Assembly (NCBI GenBank): GCA_027364495.1
Contig: DAHXPE010000245.1
Span: 1-6,781, forward strand
Direction: 5' to 3'
Origin: Candidatus Heimdallarchaeota archaeon
Lineage (GTDB): Archaea > Asgardarchaeota > Heimdallarchaeia > Hodarchaeales > LC-3
DNA: 6,781 nt
Positions 1 through 5,372 of this stretch are shown piece by piece. Below the pieces are notes generated by a model that saw only the letters and a program-made list of their open reading frames with translations, did no database searches and was not told the DNA's origin. The position numbers and the translations under genes are program-made. Position 1 is the first letter of the stretch, and every line of letters starts with the position of its first letter.

Positions 1-1
1 A

Positions 2-76
2 ACCTCTGTGCAGTCTTTTTTACAGGCTCAGACTGAGGAGTATTTGTCTGTCCTAGAAAAGTATCGCACTCTATGA
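2..76 (+). CDS. C-terminal end of an unidentified protein (5' partial)
   Basis: The second plus-strand frame is open from the window edge to a TGA at 74-76 and encodes 24 residues ending in EEYLSVLEKYRTL. The peptide has normal amphipathic-helix composition (Q, E, L, K, Y), and this stretch is less AT-rich than the intergenic DNA that follows, so it reads like a real C-terminus. There is too little sequence to name a family. The end faces the decayed transposase on the other strand, and a T-rich tract at about 151-175 could end its transcript. It could also be an open frame by chance. Confidence 0.4.
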   Translation, partial: TSVQSFLQAQTEEYLSVLEKYRTL

Positions 77-162
77 CTTCTAAACTATTCGTACTTACCT
101 TTAAAAAAAAAACTCACTTACGAAAATTAGAAGAAGTCTAGACTATACGTCTTTTATTTTTT

Positions 163-651
163 TTATCTTTTTATTAAAAAGGCAATGTTAGTATCGAGAT
201 CTTTGATAGAAAAATCGTAATTTCGATCACGAAGTTGTTTTGCAATTTCTCCAACAGACTGGACAAAAATTCTTCGCAGATACTTTGAACAAAGTTTTGT
301 GATCTTTCCTATATGAACAACATTTGTAAATCGCTGAACACAAGGAACAAGACCAGGAATACTAACAAATTTCTTAGTTGACCCAAGGTAGAAGCTTTAG
401 TTAGTTTTTTTTCTGGAAAATGCTTTAATACAAGCCCTTTGCCATTCTTATTCTCGGATTTTTCATTTATTTCAAAGACAGTTCAGTAATAAATGAAGAG
501 ACCATTTAATTTTTAAGAAATTGGATTGAATAGTTGTTAAATTACAGTCCTTTAATTGGAAAATTTGTCGAATTCGTAGTTTTGATTCAGTTTGGTTTTG
601 GATGAGGCTACAAGTTTTCTTGTACTTCTCCTCAAATGTGACCGAAGCTTC
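163..651 (-). pseudogene. Decayed IS110/IS116-family transposase
   Basis: The best-preserved part is 163-396, 77 codons plus TAA. It encodes a block beginning FYLGSTKKFVS-IPGLVP, followed by HIGKITKLCSKYLRR and VQSVGEIAK. This matches the C-terminal IS116/IS110/IS902 domain, whose usual pattern is kkF.sy.GLvP..., then hGrITKqGs.yLR, then a helix. An upstream piece in the same frame (475-651, 59 codons, with SLIQNQTESKLRIRQI) resembles the Arg/Lys-rich helical linker of the family. Between the two are four in-frame stops (397-399, 448-450, 463-465, 472-474). The N-terminal DEDD catalytic domain was not found upstream, so the copy is dead and truncated. IS110 elements lack conventional terminal inverted repeats, so the element's ends cannot be placed. 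The C-terminal domain is assigned with good confidence; the extent beyond about 400 is less certain. Confidence 0.75.
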
Positions 652-989
652 CTAATAAGGTGCTTTATATAGATCACGATGCCTTGTCTTTGGTTTTTTT
701 TTTTATGTTGTCGCATTTTTAAATTACAAAAGTTTTCCCTTGTTAATGTCGGGATCTATCGTCTTTTTCCACTCGAAATTTTAAAATTCATTTGTTGAAA
801 ATTAATTTAGATTCTGATTTAACTTTAAAAAAGAAATTTTTTCTTCAATTTTTCAATCAAAAGTTTTGAAGTATTCAGCAAAACAAAATTTTTAATTATT
901 AATTTTTACAAATAATTTGTTACTTTGATAAGGTTATAATTAGATTTTATTATTTATTATTAAATTTTAGATTATTTTTTGTTAATGGA
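652..989. other. AT-rich intergenic region upstream of the membrane protein gene
   Basis: No gene is supported here. The left part (652-770) may still hold unrecognisable transposase remains, because short minus-strand frames rich in Arg and Lys occur there. An imperfect hairpin with arms CTTCAA (843-848) and TTGAAG (866-871) is visible. Upstream of the next gene, TTATAAT at 934-940 is a possible archaeal TATA box, about 60 bases before the ATG at 999. The surrounding A/T runs make that call weak. Confidence 0.4.
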
Positions 990-998
990 TTGATTAAA

Positions 999-2126
999 AT
1001 GTCAATTACTACTAATGAATCAAATGAAGATAAATCTGAGAAGTTATTTTTCGCAAAAAAAGACTCACAAAAAAATCCTTTATTATTAACTGCGACCTTT
1101 TATTCATTTTTTATAATTATTGTCATAGCTGTATTTTTATCATTTTTTTATTATACTTTTATTCCAAAATATGGTTTTTTTTATTTTTTACTCGTATTTT
1201 GGCTTAGTGTTGTTTCTTTTGGAATAACGAAATATGATAATATTTCAAGGTTAATATTAATCTTAATGAGTTTAGCAATTGGTATAGCTTTTATTGGTTT
1301 AAGTTTTATCCCCAAAATGCCTTATCTTATAATTTATTATCCAATTCTTATTTTAACCCTTTATACTCTTATTTTTGATAAAAAAACCAATGAATTATTT
1401 AAAAATTCTTTTAATAAAAATCTAACTGATTTATATATTATTTTATTTTTGGATTATTCTTATTTAATTATTGATGGTTTTCTGACTCTTCCAGCATATG
1501 TAAGCTCAGAAGGAGCACTAACATTAGTCCACTATGGATTTTTTTTATTAATTTTCCTTAACTTAATTTTTGTCCAAAATTTAAATTATAATGCTCGATT
1601 ATTAATGTTCTTCACAGCGACTATTTTTATTATTTATTCTATATTAACTATTACAATTAACTTTTTTGGAGTTGTAGCAATAGCTGTTAATTTAGTAATG
1701 ATTTTAGAATTGAAGTTTAATAAAAAAATTCAATCTGAATTTAAAATCGTAGAAAGCGACAATTATTTTTTATATAAAACAATTTATTACCTAGGTCTTC
1801 TGTCAGCCTTAATTACTGCCGTGGGTGTTCTTTATCTTTATTCAATCACCCTTGTGTTACTTTATTTAGCTTTAGGAGTTATTCTTGTAGTATTTTATTA
1901 TATTTGTCTCTATAAGCTAAATCGTTTTTCATTCGTTTGGAGGGATATATTTACTATATTTAATCTTGGTTTACTGATTTTTTCAATCATTTTTTTTCAA
2001 CGCTTCATTTCAATTACTGCTATATACCTACCTGTTTCATTCATATCCATTTTTGGTCTAAACTTTGATTATCAAACCAAAAGGCTATTTGCTAAAAATA
2101 AAACGGTTGTACCAACAGAATCATAA
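999..2126 (+). CDS. Polytopic membrane protein, about 12 helices, function unknown
   Basis: This encodes 375 residues from the ATG at 999. A TTG at 990 would add three residues (MIK), but the ATG is the more natural start. No Shine-Dalgarno is visible. The first 27 residues are polar and acidic (ESNEDKSEK) and probably cytoplasmic. The rest is dominated by hydrophobic helices at about residues 28-55, 58-78, 84-105, 109-126, 144-166, 174-196, 201-222, 223-240, 262-283, 285-305, 316-334 and 336-354. Short charged loops such as DKKTNELFKN and ELKFNKKIQSEFK separate them, and the tail is short and basic to polar. I see no transporter signature, no charged catalytic motif inside the membrane and no family I recognise. 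The Phe/Ile/Leu/Tyr richness partly reflects AT-rich codons. It stands alone on its strand, converges on the FG-GAP gene, and is followed by T-rich tracts. It is very likely a real gene of unknown function. Confidence 0.85.
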   Translation: MSITTNESNEDKSEKLFFAKKDSQKNPLLLTATFYSFFIIIVIAVFLSFFYYTFIPKYGFFYFLLVFWLSVVSFGITKYDNISRLILILMSLAIGIAFIGLSFIPKMPYLIIYYPILILTLYTLIFDKKTNELFKNSFNKNLTDLYIILFLDYSYLIIDGFLTLPAYVSSEGALTLVHYGFFLLIFLNLIFVQNLNYNARLLMFFTATIFIIYSILTITINFFGVVAIAVNLVMILELKFNKKIQSEFKIVESDNYFLYKTIYYLGLLSALITAVGVLYLYSITLVLLYLALGVILVVFYYICLYKLNRFSFVWRDIFTIFNLGLLIFSIIFFQRFISITAIYLPVSFISIFGLNFDYQTKRLFAKNKTVVPTES

Positions 2127-2145
2127 AAATTAGAAATATTTTAGA

Positions 2146-2197
2146 AATTTAAAGAATTTTTATTTTTTTTTACTTTTTGTATTTATTTTTTCTTTTT
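2146..2197 (+). terminator. Poly-T termination region after the membrane protein gene
   Basis: About 20 bases after the TAA, the plus strand carries successive T runs of five or more bases, broken by single A, C or G residues. No hairpin precedes them. Archaeal RNA polymerase can terminate on such U-rich stretches without a stem. The 3' part of this tract is also half of a direct repeat (2181-2204). Confidence 0.45.
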
Positions 2198-2204
2198 ACT
2201 ATTA
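2181..2204 (+). repeat. Direct repeat copy 1 (24 bp, T-rich)
   Basis: This is identical to 2410-2433, begins ATTTATTTTTTC and ends TTTACTATTA. It lies 229 bp from the second copy, measured start to start. Read on the minus strand it encodes LIVKRKNK, close to the VIVKRKNK tail of the propeller protein encoded by copy 2. After the 24 bp the copies stay loosely similar (GAGAATGC against CAGCTAATGC). It may be the remnant of the 3' end of a second, lost FG-GAP gene, or a chance match of T-rich sequence. Confidence 0.7.
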
Positions 2205-2222
2205 GAGAATGCTGAAAAATGT

Positions 2223-2238
2223 TTAGTAAATTTACTAA
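2223..2238. repeat. Perfect 16-bp palindrome
   Basis: TTAGTAAATTTACTAA equals its own reverse complement. It lies in the gap between two converging genes, where a promoter operator is not expected. It could be a protein-binding site or a small cruciform. Palindromes are more frequent by chance in AT-rich DNA, but 16 perfect bases including two G:C pairs is noteworthy. Confidence 0.6.
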
Positions 2239-2350
2239 CTAATGTGATGCAAAATCTTCACTAAAATAAAAAAGTGAAAGAAAGAGAAGAAAAATAAGAA
2301 ATACGTAAAAATAAATGGTAAATAATGTTAAGGAGGTAATAATAGACTTT

Positions 2351-2374
2351 AAAAAAGTTGCTAATGCAACTTTT
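2351..2374 (-). terminator. Hairpin-plus-T terminator after the propeller gene
   Basis: On the minus strand a perfect 9-bp stem (AAAAGTTGC with GCAACTTTT) closes a 4-base loop (ATTA) and runs straight into six T residues. It lies 28-51 bases past the TAG of the FG-GAP gene, where an intrinsic terminator should be. On the plus strand the same stem is followed by only four T residues, so the minus strand is the likely working direction. Confidence 0.6.
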
Positions 2375-2401
2375 CTAAAGACAATTCTTTGGAAGAAATT
2401 G

Positions 2402-3565
2402 CTAAATCAATTTATTTTTTCTTTTTACTATTACAGCTAATGCAACTATACCCACAATCAAAGTAAAGGCAGGGGTACTCTGAGTTGTTGAACTTTTAGT
2501 TGCATTATAATTTAAGCTTCTATCTAATGTCAAATATACTCTCCCCTGATGATTATTAAATCCTGGAGCACTGATAAGCAATTGAATTGTTCCATTAATT
2601 TTAATTGTTCCAATTGCATAGCCAAATTGGTCTTGCGGGTTTTCTCCTTTATAAATTACACTTGGCTTTCCGTTAAAATTTGGTCCTCCATTATAGACAT
2701 AAACAGATCCAGGTAAAGTATTATTATCTCCTCCACCAGGAGCACTTATTGCAAAATCATTATAACCATCATGATTCAGATCACCAATATTCGTAATTCT
2801 TTTCCCAAATAAATCATTACTTATACCAGAAGTTAATTCATAAGTTGGTTTTGAATAATTATCTTGTTTTCCCCATTGATATATGCCTACATAATTAGGT
2901 GTAGAAGAAGCATTTATTTCTGTATAGGGAATTGCTAAATCAGACATATTTGAATTAGAAAAATCGGTAATAGATCCAAGTGTTGAGCCAAAATCGTAGG
3001 TATTGTTTGGAGCATTAATTGTTAAATTAGGTAAAATTGGATTTGAAGAATTATCCGTTTTTCTACCATAAAAAATATAGACAAGTCCCTTATCTGTACT
3101 GACAGCAATATCTGATAGACCATCGCCATTGAAGTCTCCAGAAGTGATTCTTGCTCCAAAACCATCGTTTGTCAAATTATCTCTTAATATTAAACTTGGT
3201 GTTTCCGAAAATCCGTGACCATTACCAAAATAGACATATACAGATCCAAAATCTGGACCTCCACCATGTGGTGTACCTGGAGCACCAACTGCTAGGTCAG
3301 GAATACCATCTCCATTAAAATCAGCAACATATACCATGCTTTCTCCTAACCAGTCATAATTAATTGGTGAAACTAGGGTTTCATTTGCTAATAGATTTGA
3401 CTGTGATGACACCTTCGTTGAATTGCCAAAAAATATATAGATTTTGCCTACATCCCACAATCCATATGAGCCTGTTGCACTAATGACAAAATCTGTTACA
3501 TTATCTCCGTTGATATCCCCAACGACAACAGAAGCACGACCAAAACACAACAGTAATTTCAGCAA
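2402..3565 (-). CDS. FG-GAP beta-propeller surface protein, blades 2-7 plus C-terminal anchor (5' end cut by an inversion)
   Basis: An integrin-alpha-type FG-GAP propeller, probably on the cell surface. Numbering counts from the TTG at 3565. Six repeats occur about every 60 residues. Calcium-loop motifs are DINGDNVTD (17-25), DFNGDGIPD (82-90), DFNGDGLSD (144-152), a degenerate DFSNSNMSD (201-209), DLNHDGYND (262-270), and a sixth that has lost its acidic residues (about 322-327). A Ser/Thr linker (358-365), one hydrophobic helix (366-381) and a basic tail KRKNKLI suggest anchoring with the propeller outside. The start is doubtful: there is no ATG before the first motif, no signal peptide, and the frame stops at 3581-3583. 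The first 14 codons are inversion-junction sequence (3552-3565 and the 27-bp repeat 3525-3551). The missing first blade lies in opposite orientation at 3553-3819. As drawn, this is probably an OFF state or a broken gene. Confidence 0.85.
   Translation of the reverse strand: MLKLLLCFGRASVVVGDINGDNVTDFVISATGSYGLWDVGKIYIFFGNSTKVSSQSNLLANETLVSPINYDWLGESMVYVADFNGDGIPDLAVGAPGTPHGGGPDFGSVYVYFGNGHGFSETPSLILRDNLTNDGFGARITSGDFNGDGLSDIAVSTDKGLVYIFYGRKTDNSSNPILPNLTINAPNNTYDFGSTLGSITDFSNSNMSDLAIPYTEINASSTPNYVGIYQWGKQDNYSKPTYELTSGISNDLFGKRITNIGDLNHDGYNDFAISAPGGGDNNTLPGSVYVYNGGPNFNGKPSVIYKGENPQDQFGYAIGTIKINGTIQLLISAPGFNNHQGRVYLTLDRSLNYNATKSSTTQSTPAFTLIVGIVALAVIVKRKNKLI
2410..2433 (+). repeat. Direct repeat copy 2 (24 bp, within the propeller gene's 3' end)
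   Basis: This is identical to 2181-2204. It encodes, on the minus strand, the end of the C-terminal membrane helix and the basic tail (VIVKRKNK) of the FG-GAP protein. Confidence 0.7.
3525..3551. repeat. Inverted repeat, left arm (27 bp, perfect)
   Basis: This is the exact reverse complement of 3789-3815. On the minus strand it begins GTTGTGTTTT and ends TGCTTCTGTTGT. It encodes LCFGRASVV at the start of the interrupted propeller frame. It is about 44% G+C, well above its surroundings. The match stops sharply at both ends, with different flanks (CT against GG on one side, CG against AT on the other). Confidence 0.95.
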
Positions 3566-3819
3566 AAAATTTTCAATATGTCAATGGAGTTGCAAACTCT
3601 TTTTATGGACAAACCGTTAATGGAATTGGAGATTATAATTTAGACGGTTATCAAGATTTCATTGTCACAGGGAGAATTTATAATCATTATCAAGGTAGAA
3701 CATGGGTCTATTTTACGGGTCCAAATGGAATCGAAAGTCTAAATGCATCTTTTACCATAACAGGAGAGCCAGATAAAGGAACTGATGGGTTGTGTTTTGG
3801 TCGTGCTTCTGTTGTATAA
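3553..3819 (+). pseudogene. Detached first blade of the FG-GAP propeller, in inverted orientation
   Basis: The plus-strand frame from 3553 to the TAA at 3817-3819 encodes 88 residues with a complete FG-GAP repeat: SFYGQTVNGIGDYNLDGYQD, then FIVTGR, the strand RTWVYFTGPNGI, and a final CFGRASVV. The calcium loop DYNLDGYQD is canonical (DxNxDGxxD). The frame has no ATG, GTG or usable TTG before the blade. Going upstream it runs into antisense of the propeller gene and stops at 3511-3513, so it is not expressed on its own. Its last eight residues repeat the residues that open the minus-strand propeller frame, because both come from the 27-bp repeat. It is the N-terminal part of that same gene, turned round. 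Confidence 0.85.
3789..3815. repeat. Inverted repeat, right arm (27 bp, perfect)
   Basis: This is the exact reverse complement of 3525-3551. It encodes LCFGRASVV at the end of the detached blade on the plus strand. One base past its end the frame hits TAA, so the propeller sequence breaks off exactly at the repeat edge. Confidence 0.95.
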
Positions 3820-4078
3820 TAATATTGTTTTAGCGCTAATCAAAATTTACTATTCTAAATTGTTTATAGCGTTTTTACTTCCACTTTTTTATCTTTGTAA
3901 TTGTAAAAAATTGAGTCTGAGACATATGAAACCCTTGTGTAGCTGCCATATTATTTCTAATAACAAATCTCAAATAAAAATATGATATTTTTTTCAATTA
4001 AAACTTAAACGATACTTAAAAAAAGAATTAATCATTTTTAAACAGAATTGGTCAAAAAGGTAATTTCAATAATCTTTG
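3820..4078. other. Intergenic region between the inverted segment and the longin-like gene
   Basis: If the propeller gene were whole, its promoter, start codon and signal peptide should lie here on the minus strand. I checked the three minus frames and found only short, stop-ridden stretches. The longest has 24 codons from an ATG at about 3947 and no signal-peptide character. On the minus strand a run of seven T residues (4018-4024) could end the transcript of the longin-like gene. Nothing else is recognisable. Confidence 0.5.
4018..4024 (-). terminator. Poly-T candidate terminator after the longin-like gene
   Basis: Seven A residues on the plus strand give a T7 run on the minus strand, about 55 bases past the stop codon. 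There is no stem in front of it. Its position suits U-tract termination in archaea, but such runs are common in this DNA. Confidence 0.35.
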
Positions 4079-5044
4079 CTAAAATGGTGCTATTGAAAGG
4101 ATAAATTCTAATTCTTCTATTGAATTATACAATAGTCTACTTAGTTCAAATTTAAATTGTGGGCCAATTTCAATTTTTTTTGCTAGTGATTTAGCTATTT
4201 TACTCATTAAATTGTCAAAAATTAGTTTTATAATATAAATAGGGAATTGTAGATATATTAGTTCATTAGCAACTAACATTATTACACGTTCTTTATCTGA
4301 TTTTTTAAGGTAAATTCTTGAACTGAAAAATCCAATATCTCCTACTGAAGTAACCAAGGCATTATCCCCAAAATCGGAAATAGTCTTATTTAAATTAATT
4401 ATATTTTGACCTCTATTGGCATCTTTCAATGCTTCCTCGATAGTCAATTCGTAAATCAAATTTCCTTCTTCTAAAATATAGACATCTAAGAGACCACTTG
4501 ATTTCAATATTGTTGAAGAAACTTTAATATCACCTAATTGCATTAATATAGTTGAATTTACTTTTCGCATTTCTGATAGTGTCTGTAACCAACTTCTAGC
4601 TCCTTCACTTGCTAATTTATCGACTTCAAAGGAAAATTCATCTAATTTTTCTTTTAATTCTAAAAGCTTGTATTTATCTTGAGCTTCATAATAAAAATCA
4701 TTAAAACCATTAATTAAAATCCATAACAATTCTTCAATAAATTGCCTAGAATCTTGAAGGCTTAAAGACTTAAATGCCGCTTCATCGATTGCCATAATAT
4801 AGTATATATCTGACTGGTGTTTAAAAAACAATCTCTGATCAAGGATTCCGATATCAGATAGGAATATTTCTAGAGCTGATTCTGAAAAAATATTAATTGC
4901 TGTAAGAAAACCAGAAACAGTGGCTGAATCTTTAGTGAAAACTGCTTTTTCTGAATAATTTCTAATTATTAAAGGCGTTCCTATATCAGATATTATATAA
5001 ATAGCATTAATACCTAATTGTGGTAGTATTGAATCAGTGCTCAA
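4079..5044 (-). CDS. Protein with two longin/roadblock-like segments
   Basis: 321 residues, no membrane segment or signal peptide, so probably cytosolic. Residues 10-125 follow the longin / adaptin small-subunit pattern. Strands come first (GINAIYIISDIGTPLIIRNY), then a helix (SGFLTAINIFS) and a strand pair with the conserved-looking RLFFKHQSDIYYIMAID. A helix (SRQFIEELLWILINGFNDFYYE) closes the unit. A charged helical linker (125-180) leads to a second segment of similar secondary structure (184-290: GLLDVYILEEGNLIYE, then SSRIYLKKSDKERVIMLVAN and a long helix). Such folds bind small GTPases or build trafficking complexes in eukaryotes and occur in Asgard archaea. The assignment rests on pattern, not on a catalytic motif. 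The start is TTG; the first in-frame ATG comes only at residue 84. A TATA-like box about 25 bases upstream fits a leaderless mRNA. Confidence 0.75.
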   Translation of the reverse strand: MSTDSILPQLGINAIYIISDIGTPLIIRNYSEKAVFTKDSATVSGFLTAINIFSESALEIFLSDIGILDQRLFFKHQSDIYYIMAIDEAAFKSLSLQDSRQFIEELLWILINGFNDFYYEAQDKYKLLELKEKLDEFSFEVDKLASEGARSWLQTLSEMRKVNSTILMQLGDIKVSSTILKSSGLLDVYILEEGNLIYELTIEEALKDANRGQNIINLNKTISDFGDNALVTSVGDIGFFSSRIYLKKSDKERVIMLVANELIYLQFPIYIIKLIFDNLMSKIAKSLAKKIEIGPQFKFELSRLLYNSIEELEFILSIAPF

Positions 5045-5372
5045 AGCAATATTCTCATTTAAAAAATATATTTTTCTTTAATCAATAGAAATTGTAAATG
5101 GTTCTGAACTAATGGTAAATTAAGCACCTAATTTGTGCTATAAATTACTTATTAATTTGGTTATGAAAAATTTTTTCATTTAAAAATTCAGGAAATGTTA
5201 TTTTTATTATTCGGTCGGTTTTTTTATCAATCAAAACGTTTTTTAAAATAAAATTTTTTATACACCTTGAAATTATTAATTTTGAAAACTAAGTGGAAAC
5301 AAAATAGAATAAAGATTTGGGCTTTATTTCTTAATTTAAAAGTTATTAACATTCAATTCTGGATACAGTCAC
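5045..5372. promoter_or_regulatory. Divergent promoter region (328 bp)
   Basis: This separates the minus-strand longin-like gene from the plus-strand winged-helix gene, so both promoters must lie in it. Dyads that could be operators are AGCAC / GTGCT (5123-5127 and 5135-5139, 7-base gap) and ATGAAAAA / TTTTTCAT (5163-5170 and 5172-5179, one-base centre). A GC-containing patch CGGTCGG followed by seven T residues stands out near 5212. TTTAAAAG at 5335-5342 is a possible TATA box about 34 bases before the ATG of the winged-helix gene. No small gene is visible. Confidence 0.45.
5065..5074 (-). promoter_or_regulatory. Candidate TATA box for the longin-like gene
   Basis: On the minus strand AAAATATATT is centred about 25 bases before the TTG start at 5044. 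This is the distance expected between an archaeal TATA box and the transcription start, so the mRNA may begin at or next to the start codon. No Shine-Dalgarno is present, which agrees. It is AT-rich like everything around it, so this is moderate evidence only. Confidence 0.4.

Larger units (their letters stand above)
2127..2401. other. Convergent intergenic region
   Basis: The gap between the membrane protein and propeller genes holds the T-rich terminator, direct repeat copy 1, the 16-bp palindrome and the minus-strand terminator hairpin. It also has a strong Shine-Dalgarno-like AGGAGGT at 2331-2337 with no suitable start codon 4-12 bases downstream. A 41-codon plus-strand frame from the ATG at 2315 runs into the propeller gene's 3' end. 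It has no motif and is not called as a gene. Confidence 0.5.
3525..3815. other. Inverted (possibly invertible) segment inside the propeller gene
   Basis: Two perfect 27-bp inverted repeats flank 237 bp (3552-3788). The segment reads as an FG-GAP blade on the plus strand, while the rest of the gene is on the minus strand. Flipping the inner segment joins ...GTDG to LCFGRASVVVGDINGD without a gap or frameshift and yields seven blades. That is the architecture of a recombinational switch with repeats inside coding sequence, or of a fixed inversion. No invertase or recombinase gene is in the window. In the flipped state the frame upstream reads NNIIIQQKHDQNTTVISAK after a TAA at 3830-3832 and has no start codon or signal peptide, so flipping alone does not restore a complete gene. 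Confidence 0.7.

Noticed and set aside
397..480. Alternative minus-strand frame linking the two transposase pieces (NGKGLVLKHFPEKKLTK...)
   Set aside because: It is open for about 40 codons and looks protein-like, but shows no IS110 motif. The two recognisable pieces share another frame. Too short to call.
2315..2440. Plus-strand 41-codon frame (MVNNVKEVIIDFKKVANATF...)
   Set aside because: It overlaps the terminator hairpin and runs into the 3' end of the propeller gene. The strong Shine-Dalgarno lies after its start codon, not before it.
3525..3815. Two independent head-to-head FG-GAP genes instead of one inverted gene
   Set aside because: The two pieces are complementary parts (blade 1 and blades 2-7) and overlap by exactly the 27-bp repeat. 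Two separately truncated genes would be unlikely to give that.
3785..3985. Plus-strand 66-codon frame starting MGCVLVVLLLYNNIVLA
   Set aside because: Its start lies inside the right inverted repeat, in a different frame from the FG-GAP blade. The signal-peptide look comes from reading the repeat and T-rich DNA in that frame. It has no ribosome-binding site and no domain, and the rest is low-complexity.
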